DNA of 64,000 bases from contig NW_003217015.1 in NCBI RefSeq assembly GCF_000006405.1, positions 91,973 through 155,972 of the forward strand, given 5' to 3'. The first letter of the stretch is position 1. Every line of letters starts with the position of its first letter. This document shows positions 35,501 through 47,500 of the stretch, in pieces. Below the pieces are notes generated by a model. That model did not search any database. It was not told the origin of the DNA and saw only the letters and a program-made list of their open reading frames with translations. The translations under genes were made by a program, and so were the position numbers. This DNA comes from Perkinsus marinus ATCC 50983 (lineage: Eukaryota > Perkinsozoa > Perkinsida > Perkinsidae).

Positions 35501-37872
35501 GTCCGCTTCCGGAGAAGTCGAGAAGAGCGAGTCCATTGACACCGCGAGCATTTGGCACTCGAGACCACTATCAGAGTTCGCTGCACTCGACTGCTGTTCT
35601 GGGCTGATGAATCGAAGGCAGAGGGTCTCGAAGGTCTTCAGAGCCAGAGTCCAGCCCGGCACCGACAGCCTTTCACCACTTCTATGACAGATGTTGAGGA
35701 AGCCTTTAGCACATGTGGCGGTGTGACAGTCCAGCCTGAGTGCATCTTTACGAGGGAGGGACTCCTTCGCCAAAGCCTCGAGGCAGCTGTCCCGACCACT
35801 GCTGAGCTGGGGGTATTTAGAACACTGTAGAAGTAACCGTTCAAGGGCACTGAGGACACTCTGGAGGAAGATGTCGAACGCTTCGTCGTCATCAGTCATC
35901 ATAGTAGTTTCATCGCTCATCTGACTCCTGGACCTAGGTAAGCGTACACTAAGCAGAAGACTGAGTGATGATAGTAGAGGAGCCCATGAACAGGCTAGCA
36001 TATCGCGAGACTCGATGTGGTCCACCAAGAGGAGTATGGTATCAGCCGCCAATGCCGCCCCAAAGGACGGGTTCACAGAGGAAGGAGGGTCCGAGTCAGC
36101 CAGGCAGTCGAGTAGGGACACCCGGCCCTCACCGGCAAAGACATGGGAGACTCCCAGAGTGAGGAGGTCACTGCCAGTGGTGGGTGTGGACAGGTCAGCA
36201 TCCTCGAGGAGAGTGGACATCTTCATCATCCTGCTGTCGGTGGTATCAAGAGGGGTTGGCACTGATGCAAACCATAGATGATGTAGCACATGACTGAGGC
36301 TGTTGACAAGCTCGACGAATCTATTGGACTTGGGGTCAGTCGGGAGGTCACGGCGACCTGTTGGGGCGGCCGATGCTGGACTGCTGTCACTGTCGTTCAT
36401 AGTGGCATCCAACGGTGAGGAAGTGAACGCACTGTCTGATGATGAGCCCAGGAAGAGGACAGTGAGGAAGCCATTGGAGGAGTCATCGGACTGTAATATC
36501 TTCTTGAAGGTCTCAAGAACAGCCGATCTGGCCCAAAGTGGACGATCGTGTCGCAGCAGTAGTTGACGCAGCATCAACGGTACGAGGCCCCGAGCTGGTC
36601 CGTGGACCAATTTTTCCCCCGATGGCGAAGGGTCGCCACAGATCTCGCGGGCCAGTTGTGAGCAAAGAGGCGGGTATGAACAGAGTCGATAGACGATTCT
36701 CAATGCACGAATAAGAACCTGTTGGTGGCGCGTGGTCATTGTGGTATGTTGAGAAGCCTCGTCTTACTTTGAAATCATATTGGCAAACAGCAATAGTACT
36801 TTCCACTGTGGGCACGAGGACTTCTCGAGCGAGTTCTGTGAAGTCCGGTAAGGAAGCGAAAATGTCCGCTTGGGCAGCAAGGGCACCTTTTAAACAACGT
36901 GCGTAGGAAAACCATCGCCCTTGATTGCACATTGATAGTCTTTCGTAATGGTGATTCATGGACTCAACAAAACGCCTACTTTCGATAAGCTCTAGGGCGA
37001 GAGTTCGCGATATGGCCAACTCGCCCAACCATTTCCCTCTTGAGGCCCTCCCCATTGAAATAAGACACAGGTCGTGGACAAAGAGGAACAGTAGTCGTAG
37101 TGGACCTGATGACCAATGTGAGCTCTTACCTGTAGTGTGCTGCTCTAGGGGCCGTAGTATTACCACTAGGGAGTCTATCGGGTACTGCCATTGCCTCTAC
37201 CATTAACGACCCAGTATGGCCCTTGGTACGCCCACTACTGCGGCCCCCCAAGTTCTCAAAGGCCTCTTTAGACAAACTATGATAAGCCTTACCGGCTTCA
37301 TCAACAAGGAAATCAGCGACTTGCCGTAGACACGCAACGGCAGTGTGCCGAACAAGACTCGAATCACTACCGAGTAAAATAACACACGACGATAGCAGTC
37401 GCTCCATTAGGAGCTCAGAGCTTGTCAATAGAGGAGCAAAGGGAGGTGTCAACAGCAATAGGATAGTTTGCAGTGCTTTCACTTGAACGGTTGGGTCAGT
37501 GTCATTGGCTCGGTCGTGCAAATACGTGACCACAGTGGCGAGACGTTTAGTAGTGTTCACAAGTTGTCCCATAATGAGCCTTTGAACGCAGCCAAGACAG
37601 GGGAGGATCAATCGAGAGTTGTGGGTTTCCGAAGCCACTATCACCACTGCGAGGACTTCCTCTACAGGGACTTCATCACTCGCGATCAACTTAGCGATCA
37701 CTCGTTCTGAATGCTCCTTAATCTGACTGTATTTCTTTCGAGATTCGACACATATAATGCGAAGTTCAGCTTCAATGTCACGGACCACACTCTCCCTCGA
37801 CGATGAAGACGATGCTGCCTCGGGATGAGCAGGCGGACTAGACGATGATGATGATGATGATGATGGTGCCAT
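32525..37872 (-). CDS. MON2: MON2 homologue, Golgi/endosome trafficking scaffold
   Basis: Large HEAT-repeat protein related to the non-catalytic parts of Sec7 Arf-GEFs, which works with DOP1 in endosome-to-Golgi transport. It starts MAPSSSSSSSSSPPAHP (ATG 37870-37872). The DCB domain follows: IEAELRIICVESRKKYSQIK, then VQVKALQTILLLLTPPFAPL. An intron with donor gtaagagc near 37132 leads to the HUS region (GELAISRTLALELIESRRFV, FTELAREVLVPTVES, CQYDFK). A 60-bp intron ending CAACAG near 36722 joins it to VLIRALRIVYRLCSYPPL. The last exon runs uninterrupted to 32525, giving over 1,350 helical residues with HEAT character. Total length, about 1,650-1,700, fits human and yeast MON2. The Sec7 catalytic domain is absent, as expected. 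Confidence 0.85.
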
Positions 37873-38066
37873 CCAAAAAGAGACGAGACGCCAAAAAACG
37901 GGCAAGCGAGAATCTACTACAGCGGAGCGAAGCGTTGCACGTTGTGAAGTTTTCAACAGCGGTGTTTTTAATAGGGGGAGAAGAGAAACTCAATGCAGAT
38001 AAGCCTTTGAAGCGATCGCACAGGCGTTCAAATATACCCATACAATTGTAGAAGGGCAATAGATAA

Positions 38067-38575
38067 TCATGTGGTGATAGGCAGAAATTTATCCTCCTCC
38101 AAAGCATCTAGGCGATCGCGTTCGATCTTCTCTCGAATGCGCTCCTCCATTTCGCGTGATGTGAACGCTGGTCGGAACTGGGTCAGCTGAACGAGTTCAT
38201 GTGGGTACTATTGTACACGACCGTTGAGATCATACATTCTTAACACGAACGTCTCGTTCAGGGTAGGTCAGATTGGCCTCCTCTTCGCATCGTTTGAAGG
38301 CCTAAGCAGTAGTCACCACCACAAGGATGAGAGCTCCTACCGCCATAATGCTCGAGTGACATTCCTGTATCGGTTTCTCCGGTACAAATACGTCCAGAAT
38401 TTCATTACAACGACTGAAAAACGAAGCTCAGTGAGAAGGTCTACCGTACTCACCGTATGCTTTGGTTCAATGCTTGATAGAAGGAGAGTAGACCAGAATT
38501 ACTCGGACGATCCGCTGAATACTAAAGAGACCACTAGACACCAACGCGGCAATGACCAAACCCACGAATAGACAT
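38067..38575 (-). CDS. small conserved-looking protein, unknown
   Basis: About 120 residues in four exons. Start MSIRGFG (tentative), then YSADRPSNSGLLSFYQALNQ, then a junction into RRCNEILDVFVPEKPIQECH, AAFKRCEEEANLTYPERDV, and a last exon LTQFRPAFTSREMEERIREK ending FLPITT with TGA at 38067-38069. Introns are 40-60 bp, and each restores the frame. The C-terminal half is a charged amphipathic helix, and three cysteines lie in the middle. It resembles small mitochondrial or ribonucleoprotein subunits in style only; I do not recognise a family. Confidence 0.55.
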
Positions 38576-40442
38576 GTTTGATTTATAGTTCGCCATGTCC
38601 CTCTTATTTGACGTAGGTCACCTCTCTAAGAAGACCAACAACTGCTATCATCACCACCGCCGTGGGCACCCTTTACCGAGATCAGGCCGGCATCTTTAGG
38701 TGATCTAGCATCCTCCTGGACCTCTGGATATCTCACTGGTGGCTTCATAAAGCTGCCTCCTACCACCATTACCAGCAATTACATCTACTACAACTACTAC
38801 CACCAACGACCATACACCACGCCACAACACAACAGCCAACCCCCTAGGATAAGTGACATCATGCTATCATGCAAAACCTAACCCGAGTGGTGGACAGGTT
38901 GTGTATCCTTCCAACGCGCTCTTTGGTCCATGAGAGCAAACTGAGCAGCGGCCAGACGAACCACGCTCGCCCTCCTAAGACGATAAAGCATCGACTTCAC
39001 TACCGTAAAGATTTTGTCAAAGCCGTAGTGTGAAAATACGCATCATCAACTATATTGTCGAGGAACTCGCAATTCCCTAGTTCGTAGCACAGCTGATGAG
39101 CAGGGACAGAAGTCACCTCCTATGCTGGTGACAATATGGAAATTCTGGAGAAATTTTGGGAAATTCTGGCTGATTCCTGTACATTTCTACCCTACTTAGT
39201 ATACAAACTCCTACAATTAGTGAGGAAACTCCTAGGGTCAGCTGAGGGAAGCGAACACTGCTCATAAGTGCCGTTGATCTAAGTGGATTCAGTACTCCCA
39301 CGATGATGATAGATCCCATGCAGACGTATGTACATTTACACGACTACTGACGGCAGACGACATAGTGCAGCATACGGAAGGTACCCACCGTCCGCATATT
39401 CCTAATCGAGTCATCGCGCGGCAACCGAGATCTAACATGGCCGAGCTATGATCTAGCGTATTCGCGACAAGCAATGCAAGGACAATACAGTCCTGCCCAG
39501 ATATTAAAGTGAATAGACGTTATAACATCGAATAGGAAGTTAGGAATACCATTTATTATATCGGAGTTGAGGCTATTGGACCCTAAAGACCCCAGCTTCC
39601 CATCAACGATTCATCCAATGCCTACAGTTCGTATGTTGATCTGCATTCCCTATCAAAGCGATAATCATCGGCTAGGTAGTCCATCCGAGAGTGTATGATA
39701 CCGTCATCGATCGCCGGCCGATCACCATACTGCCATGCCACGTTGGTCCTAAAGGGCCATCACCATCGGCAAATCCGCACTGAGCCAGAGGAGACTAAAT
39801 CCTCATAGGGTACCCCGCTAGTGATACTACTGATGACCGTCGATTTACCTCGGGTAAAAACGCCCAATTCAACCTGTTGATGCAGCGACAATTCAACTGC
39901 GTCACTACCACATAAAAGTGACCGTATCAATAACATCTACGACTTGGTCATAGTGTCACTGGGAATTCCACAGTAACTCACATGCGTCTTAGAGCTGCAT
40001 CCCACATTTGCCTCCACTCCCGAAGCATGATCTCCTCCTCATTCACAGTGGATATAGTCACCCTCTCAGGAGGGGCCTCCATATCGATCAAGCCTATCAT
40101 CCCAGATGCCCAAAGGCCTCCCAATACATACGCGCCCGAGTACCCCGCATCCACTGGTCCGCAAGGCTAGCTATGGTAACCACTTTCTGTGGCAGTAGGC
40201 AACCTACACAGTCCATCCCTGCATTTTGAGATACTCTCACCTTGGTGTGGTATGAGCTTCCTTAGAAAAACTTCACAAAAATGAGTACAATTCCTATGGA
40301 GCAGATCGTAGGAAGAACCAGGCCAGTCGTCCTTCAACTCTTCCAGTATTTGAATGACCTCTGTGACTGGTAATCGACAACGCTGTATTGGCAGACACTC
40401 TCGATAGGTCCCGATGGAGCCTACCAGAATGGAGCATCCGAA
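38576..40442. other. gene-poor stretch
   Basis: Contains one truncated MITE (39120-39260) and AT/CA-rich simple sequence (for example ccaccattaccagc and ctactacaactactaccacc runs near 38760-38810). Exons of the neighbouring minus-strand gene may extend into 39960-40440, but none could be fixed. Otherwise nothing was seen. Confidence 0.4.
39120..39260 (-). mobile_element. hAT-like MITE copy 9 (ends truncated)
   Basis: The core is clear (ctggtgacaatatgg, ttctaccctacttagtatac, aattagtgaggaaactccta, ggtcagctgagggaagcgaa). The left terminus is missing, and the right end jumps from gcgaa to cactg. Confidence 0.75.
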
Positions 40443-42305
40443 CTACGGCTCAGCCTGGCTCACTAGAGGTCGGCGGGACAGCAAAGACACCACATCCATA
40501 CTGACAGTAACCATAACTCCATTCAACGCCATATACCTACGCCCAACGACAACAGGGTCAACAACAGGTCGCCTCCTCTGGAGCCATACCACACCATCAT
40601 TACTTCCACTGCTGCATGAAAAGCTCCACCAACACCCACTACCTCCGACAACACCGTATTTACTGATGGAGCCGTCAAATCGTAACTGTGAAGCCCCCAT
40701 AACCCCAAGGCCGCCCCTCACCTACAGATGAATCGTTACTGGCGTTCCCAATGTAGACATAAGGTACTGATGCACAGGCATCGCCACAGATGAGTACTCC
40801 AACTCAATAACTTCTCTGATGACACTAATTTTGAAACTCGCTTGACACAGTATAAATGAAACCATCCACCGCTACCCTCCCCCTCCACTGCCTTGGCTAC
40901 CGTTCTGCTCTCGAGCCAAGAAGCGGTCAATAGTGCCAGTCATGCTACCCAGGTCGTTACGCACCTTCACCAGGGCGTCCATCGAATGGCTTTCGTGGGA
41001 CAACTGAGGACCACCTCTGGCTGATATCAACACCATATTATCGCTTGCCCTAGTGCTATAATGGTGCTCTTGCTTGGTCAGCAATGCGAATAGGCGGCGA
41101 GCTTGATAGGTCAGAACGAAGACACAATGGTTCCTACCAAGGACGGTGATCTGAAGAGAGCCAACCCACGAGACACCACCTAACATTATCATCGATAGGC
41201 TTCTTCAACTTGGCCGAAGTGAGGAGGTAGTGGCTGATGGCCTCTACTGTATGCATCACTGTCTTAGCCTTAGACATTATATCCGACGAATGCGGCGTTG
41301 ACGGATCACCTAATATTATGTCGCGCGCCACGAAATTCCCCTCTGGTAGTACTCAGTTTCCCCACCAACAGAGTAGGCATCCTTTTGACCATACTGTTTC
41401 CCAAGTCCACACTGACAAGCTTCTCGTCCACGGCGACTACCGTACCATAATGCAGTCTATTCTCACTTCGTGGTATTATAACTATCTCCCCCGGCTGAGA
41501 CATGCAGAAAAAATTGAAGGTGTGAAAGTTGCATAAACTGCACGTCTGGATGAGCCCGTCCACCTCCCTACAGTGAACTTAGATTTCCAATCCATCATCA
41601 TCATCTCCTTGTCCTCCCTCTCAGCCTCCTTCCCTGGTAGCTTATCCGTGTGATTATGGCCAATCGTAGAGCTGCCACGACCCACTGACAACCGCCGTCC
41701 GCCATCCTCAGGGTTGTCGAAGAGCTGTACAGGTCAAACTTTCCTTACCATACGAAAGGGCACCTACCAGAGACATCGAGAGTTGGTCGTGGTTACTATG
41801 GCCTTCATCAGAGGTGTCCGGGGTATGCTTGGCCGCCTTGGCCGATGGTGGACCACCCAAGAGGGTCTTGCACTTGGTCTAAGGATCGGACCAAATCTCC
41901 ATATAGGCATATTCCTACACCTTACCACAGACTCTCGACGACGCTTGGCTGTCGATCGTATAGGAGGTGTCCCCTCGTTCGCCCCACTATGGCCATTACG
42001 CACCAAAGCCGTCTAAGGTAAGACCCCTATTGTACTTAATGGTACCGTAAACCGGTGAAGACCCTCTCGATCAGTCAATACCCCCGTTACCTGTGCAGAG
42101 GCCTGTGGTCTCCTTTCCTGATCATCTCTGGACAAGGTTATGGTCCTCGACCCAGCACTAGGGTCATACCCACCATTGGGACCTACGACCCATCATCAAC
42201 CCATCAGGAAGAAGAGGAGGACTTACCTAGTGAAGGGACAGCTGCTTGCGTGGCGGCCATGGGCGTGCCGACGCTCTTCCGTCGTAGATTAATCCGAGCT
42301 TTCAT
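40443..42305 (-). CDS. unassigned basic, probably nuclear protein
   Basis: It starts MKARINLRRKSVGTP (ATG 42303-42305). Exons splice cleanly with introns of 40-70 bp: GPNGGYDPSAGSRTITLSRD, ALVRNGHSGANEGTPPIRST, PSAKAAKHTPDTSDEGHSNH, LFDNPEDGGRRLSVGRGSS, then a small beta-rich segment PGEIVIIPRSENRLHYGTVV followed by AVDEKLVSVDLGNSMVKRM, then DIMSKAKTVMHTVEAISHYL, then RNHCVFVLTYQARRLF and VKVRNDLGSMTGTIDRFLA. The beta-rich segment resembles the small barrel of LIN-9/ALY-type proteins, but this is only suggestive. The 5' exons are well supported. The 3' part (40443-40860) is tentative. One intron (about 41310-41370) contains the GC-rich motif on the coding strand. It is transcribed divergently from RPN12. 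Confidence 0.5.
41319..41338 (-). repeat. intronic GC-rich motif
   Basis: On the minus (coding) strand TTTCGTGGCGCGCGACATAA, within the intron that follows the MVKRMPTLL exon. It has the same core as motifs at 24781-24800 and 44041-44060. Confidence 0.6.
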
Positions 42306-42390
42306 TGGAGGGGCAATCAAACTGATCACGATCCAAGTACCTTCTACATAGCATCTCCGTCCTGCACACGCGTATTCAAATATGCTCTCG

Positions 42391-42418
42391 GGCGCGCGCG
42401 TAGTTTTGTGGCGAGTGA
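42391..42418 (+). promoter_or_regulatory. GC-rich motif in a divergent promoter
   Basis: GGCGCGCGCGTAGTTTTGTG followed by GCGAGTGA, in the 161-bp spacer between the divergent start codons at 42305 (-) and 42467 (+). It closely matches 23091-23120. Role inferred. Confidence 0.45.
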
Positions 42419-42466
42419 GGGTCTAAATCAGCTGACATTGTAGAGTTGACAACAAAGTTTTACAGT

Positions 42467-43843
42467 ATGGCTGCTGCTGTTGCCATAGACAAAGCGGAGG
42501 TAGTCGACTCGGTCCTCGCTCTGCTGCTATCCTCAAGGATCCTGCCTTAGATAGCGATGTTGGCCCTTGGGTTCACGCCTACCGACGAGATCGTTAAGGC
42601 CCGAGACCAACTTGGGATAAAGACCCAAGGTAGTGGTAGTAGTAGTAATAGGGTAGTAAGCATATCTCAGATGAGTTTATGAAGTGGGCTAGAGGGACCT
42701 TGGAGGCTGCTGCTGTTGATGCTCTGAAGGTTGGGGATTTGGGAGGTAGGACACTGGGTACGGCTACTAACAAGTATTACATCGTAACATTACCTTTCTC
42801 TTTGTATACCACACTTCTGCCAGAAATACTCAGAGTTGCCTCTCTGACCGACTCTGTCTGTCGAATACCTTCCTTCTCTGCACTTAGCGTTTGAGAGGAG
42901 AGTAACCCAACTCCGCCGATATTATTTCGAGAATCCAGACAGTCACACTGCCTCTCCAAACACGGCCACCATCATGGGCCTCTACCTCCTATTCCTATTG
43001 GTACTACTGCTACTACTACCATCATGCACACAATCATCATGCCTCAGAGTGCTGACCGTACTGGGGAGTTCCACACCGAGCTGGAGCAGTTGCCTGAGGC
43101 CCTCACCAAGACCCCTCAGTGCCAGCTACCAGTACCACGCCCTTCGCTGAGGGAGGCTGCGCACCTTGGTGTCTGTCAGGTTGCTGTTGAGAGGTGCATC
43201 ATGGAGGGTAACGGTACCAAACTGAAGGCATGTGTATCACAGGCGGCAAAGGATCTGCCTCATTCAGAGCTCCTACTGCAAAGTGTGGTAAACCAGGTTC
43301 GGTAATAACTGGGTCCACCGTGATGGTAGTCTTCGTGATAGTAGTCCTACGTTCAGTATTAAAATAGCCTCTTCCTTGGAGAGAGCCTACACGTCACTCA
43401 ACTCGAAGACGGCTTGTAAGATGCTGCTGATGGACCCCAAGGATAGGAAGTCGCTGGAGCTGTTCGCCAAGGCTGAGAATGACAGGAAGGCTGCTGATGA
43501 GGGTACTGGTGGGGGAGGGTACTGTGGAACTATGCTTTGCCTCAGCCAACTTGTCAACGCTGGAATTGGAGGATCCATCGACTCCAGCTCAAGCTAGACT
43601 GAGGAACAGGCTGAGTACTCGTTGGGTTGTAGAGGGTGACAGGTAATTGAGAGGACGATGTGGCGATGGTGTGGTATGGTAATTGTTCAGACTTGTGTTC
43701 AAGAAGATACGTGATGATGCCTCAGCCATGCCTGCACTGGACCTGATATCCAATATGATAGGTAGGGCTGGTTCCCGTCACTACGGTTGGATGGTCCCCT
43801 TTTCCCTACAGGTTACGCCACGGACCTAGAGCGTATCGTGTAG
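42467..43843 (+). CDS. RPN12: 26S proteasome regulatory subunit RPN12 (PSMD8)
   Basis: Lid subunit of the 19S regulatory particle, among the last to join during lid assembly. Nine exons by eye: 42467-42499, 42551-42629, 42671-42745, 42888-43000, 43048-43301, 43357-43502, 43546-43642, 43691-43761 and 43812-43843. It starts MAAAVAIDKAE. Exon 4 gives FERRVTQLRRYYFENP and IMGLYLLFLL, which continues as the family landmark GEFHTELEQLP. Then come RCIMEGNGTKLK, QVRIKIASSLERAYTSLNSK (junction at 43301) and MLLMDPKDRKSLELFAKAE. The C-terminus reads RWVVEGDRLVFKKI and ATDLERIV, matching the winged-helix/CSN8-type end of PSMD8. Length, about 270 residues, fits. Complete. Confidence 0.93.
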
Positions 43844-44559
43844 GGTAGGATACTGTGCATCGTCGTCGTCGTTGGTGGTGGTATTGACTGTTTCCACTAT
43901 GTTACTGTTGTATTCATGACGTCAATAGAGGGGAAGTGTTGGGGTTCACTATTCTCCTCTTTGTAGTGGCTGTAGACCGTATGGAGGGATGCCCTCTTAT
44001 GTGTATTGCTGGAGATGGTGTGGAAAGGACAGGCTCTGGAAGATTTCGTGGCGCGCGACGGTTTAATCATGACTGGGAATTGGCAGGCCTAGAGAATCCA
44101 CCGTCTCAATTGGGAGTTGCTGTGCGTCGTCTGGAGGGGTGGTGGGACGGCAGTAGGCCTCATAGGTCATCGTGTGGTCAGTGCATTTGCTGGGCCCCAT
44201 AGGGTCCCTCGTGGATGGAGAAGTTATATTCACTAGTCGGCAGCGGATGTGTCCTTTCGTGCCTGTCGTCTCTGCTCTCCATTTGGCAGTTTCACACACG
44301 AGACGTGGGAGGCTGGGAAGAAATGTCGAGGTAAGTGAAGTACTGACCGCGGTTGTGAATGGATGCTGCTGGCACTACTCTTGTTTGTTTCGTCGTGATC
44401 CTGGGCCGTGGCCCTGCCCAGCCTCCCTCCATCCTTGTGGTCTCAACTAGACTCACACTCTCCACTGTTCTAGAGGGATATTTCCTGAGTTTGAGTTGTC
44501 AATACCAAGAAGTAGGGGATCGACGCCATGGACCAACGAATAGTTAGATTGTACCCTCA
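43844..44559. other. upstream region of the EF-hand locus
   Basis: Short open frames on the plus strand may be first exons of the giant gene (for example VRRLEGWWDGSRPHRSS at about 44120 and PEFELSIPRSRGSTPW at about 44480, which may correspond to the start of unit B), but they could not be joined. The GC-rich motif occurs at 44041-44060. Confidence 0.35.
44041..44060 (+). repeat. GC-rich motif
   Basis: AGATTTCGTGGCGCGCGACG, the best match to the shared core. It is followed by a possible 3' splice site (aattggcag, 44088-44096), so probably intronic. Confidence 0.5.
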
Positions 44560-47500
44560 TGATAACCAAGGCTTGTGGGCTCGTAGTGGCCCTGGTTGGT
44601 GATTCTGTAGTGGGGTCTCACTCGGATGCCGACTGTCGGGCATCGATGGAGTCCACAGTGTGTAGACCCTTCGAGGACTATATGGCCACTGGAGGGACCA
44701 GCGTGGTCGGGTTGGTCCATGTAGGTCTTGGGTGGGGAGAGGAAGGGCCCATTGGGTGTAGTCGTTGGGGCTTTAGGCCGTTTCTGCTGTGGAGAACGTT
44801 TGTGCTGAGCAGCTCTACGCATCGTCATCATCGACTTGCGGGGTGAGTGATAGTTTCGTGGCGCGGTGAAACTTCCTTGTTGGTCCCGGCAGTGCCCCCA
44901 CCTACTGGAGAGCATCCAGCCCAGCCACTTCTATGAGCTGACCAGCGCCCTGGCCATGTCCTCCTCTTCAATCGTAGCTTCCGAGACAGCCTCCCATCGG
45001 CAACTCACCACAGCAGCGGTAGGCCGGAAGGTGGTGGTCCTCGTCACTGGTGATGGTATGGCAGGTGGTCATGGGGAAGGTCAGGCTGCCCTACCCAGTG
45101 GTGATGGACCCGAGGAGTCGGACCTCGATGGATGGTATAAAGGACGCTATGTGAGACCCACTGTATGAGGGGAGGTGATGGTGCACCTACGGCTACAGGG
45201 TCAATGCTCTGGCGGCTGCTGGCTTCAATCCTGTCTACACTATCATCCGAGATGTTGCTAAGGATGGCCTCTTTGCCCAGCTGGTCTTCTCGGTACGGCC
45301 TCCTTCTGGATGAGTTGACGCTTACCTCAGACCGAGCCGATGCACGTCCCTGTTGGTAGTGGGCTCACACCAGAGCAGCACGAGGAGATGGTCAGGACGG
45401 CCTATAGGGCCCTGCATGTAGGGTAGAGGTGATGGTGGAGGGCCTGGAAGGATCATGTAGGAATGCTTGGACGAGCTCATACCCCCGTCGACTGGGGAGG
45501 CTCCTTTCCAACTGGACGTGTTCCGGGGATGCCCTCTGGATGCCTCTCCCATGGAGGTCGAGGGAGAGATAGAGATCCTGAATGCTGAGCCCACTCTGGG
45601 GTTCCGGGATAGGGTCGGTGGTCGGTTACTGTGGGTCGTTCGGAGGGCTTCTCCACAGGTTAACACTGTATTGCGGCAGGCGCTGTCAGAGGACCTCGAT
45701 CTGACCTTTAGGAACGGTAGGCTGACTAGGCCCGGCAGGGGGGATGGTGATGGTGGTGTGGTAGGGGTCACTGGAGAGGACATGACGGTAGCCACCAGTC
45801 CACGAGGCACCATTGTGGCCCACACCTTTGCCGGGAGCTTGGTCAGGTGATGGGCACTCAGGCAAGAGACGGGGCATGATGGGATTTCAGTTTCACCATC
45901 TACACTGATGTCAATGGTGGAGGCCTCCGACCGCATATGGACGTCCTGGCCGACCTGAGGGACCTGAGGAGGCACCTGGCCGCGGCTGGTATTAAAAGTG
46001 TGATCAGAGTTAATGATGTCCGCAGCCTTGGTGGGGTCACCTACAACACCAAGCGGGTGGGTTGGGGTTGAGCGTGGGGGGAGTAGTGGTGGGCTGTAGG
46101 TCCTCTACTCCTATTGTCATGGGCTCGGGGTCCTGACCAGGGCAACTCCTCGAGAGGCCTTGGTCCCACCGGAGATGGCATGGGATAGAGAGGCTACTCA
46201 GAGTGCACTGTTTGGTGAGATCGTGAAGGCCCATTATGGCCAGGAGAAGGACGGCGGTGAGCCAAGTGTGCTGATGGAGATGGGTCGTAGAGAGGATGGG
46301 GAGGAGGAGGAGGGGCTGCCGGAGGTGGATGATGGGCCTGAAGGGAGGGTAGATGAAATGCCCGAGGCTGGAATCGAACCAGGGATCTCTGATGGAGAGA
46401 GCCCGGAGGACAGAGTGATGGATGCAGTATTTGGTAAGGAGGAGCCCCCTGAGGAGGACTCACCCTTGAACCCTGTGGTCCCCGATGGGATGGACGAGGA
46501 TGGCCGTGAACCTGAGATGGGAGCCGGCATGGGGGAGAGAGATCCCGAACCAGAGGAAGGGGCCCGGGAAGACCCTTCGGGGGCACCAGAGGAGGAGGGG
46601 TCCTCCGCGGACCAGCCATGGTCCCCCAACGTAGCTGATGTTGGGCAACCATCGCAGCCTCAGCCCGGTTCTCGAGTGCCGAGGGTCCGGAGTGGCGAGT
46701 TGAAGGGCATGGCTACTACAATGGGTGGAGTGAAGTCACCGGTGTTGCCGTATAGGCTTACCCCGGGTCAGCGCACATTCAAGATGCCCATTGTAACGCG
46801 TGTGGCGGGGTAGGACCCTCGTGTGTCCGTCAGCTGAGCTCGTCATCACATTCAGGGTGGTCCACTATGCTCCTCTGTTCGCCCCTCATCCCTTCCAACC
46901 CCGTATCCTCTTCCATCCGCCGGCACCACATCCCCCTAGGGCCATGGTCCTCCAGATGCCCTCAGCGGTGGGCTCACCTTACAGGCTGCCGACTAGACCT
47001 CCTCATAGCAGCGTATCGGTGGTGACCACGGCAGAGGCATCCTGGCCTAGGGAGTAGGTGGGGGGTGAGAGGTGGGGGACAGATTCCCTTGGGTAGGCCC
47101 AGACGGAGGAGTGTGCCGTCGATGATGATGATGTTGCCAACACAGCTCAACCGGAGTGGTAGGCCGATGGAGGCTGGGGAGGAGTAAGGTGGGCTGGGTG
47201 ATGAGGGAGGTGATGACTCCTCTCAGACATAGTGGAGTCCCTCATGCGGTAGAGTATAGGAATGTGCTGGCCCCGCAGGAGGAGGACTTCGTGGTGGGCC
47301 ACATAGGGAGGGTGGGCAGTGGTCTTGTATTGGTACTGATGATGACTATGTTGTGGGTCAGTTCCCTGAGCCGGCTCTGGAGACTGCCCTGACCTGGGTG
47401 GACAAGGTGGCCCTCTCGACGGTGGAGGGGCTGAGGGAGAAGATGGAGCATGTAGGTGGTGACCCTCCTCCTTCTCCCGGGCCTGTGGTGGCCTCAGCTC

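Noticed and set aside
32525-37200. Plus-strand open frames over the MON2 region (for example 34866-35294)
   Set aside because: They lie antisense to a 1,350-codon uninterrupted exon and lack motifs or splice continuity.
46355-46400. tRNA-like sequence on the minus strand (CCTGGTTCGATTCCAG)
   Set aside because: The T-arm match is good, but the anticodon and acceptor arms do not fold, and the stretch lies in a continuous acidic coding exon (PEAGIEPGISDG). Probably chance.
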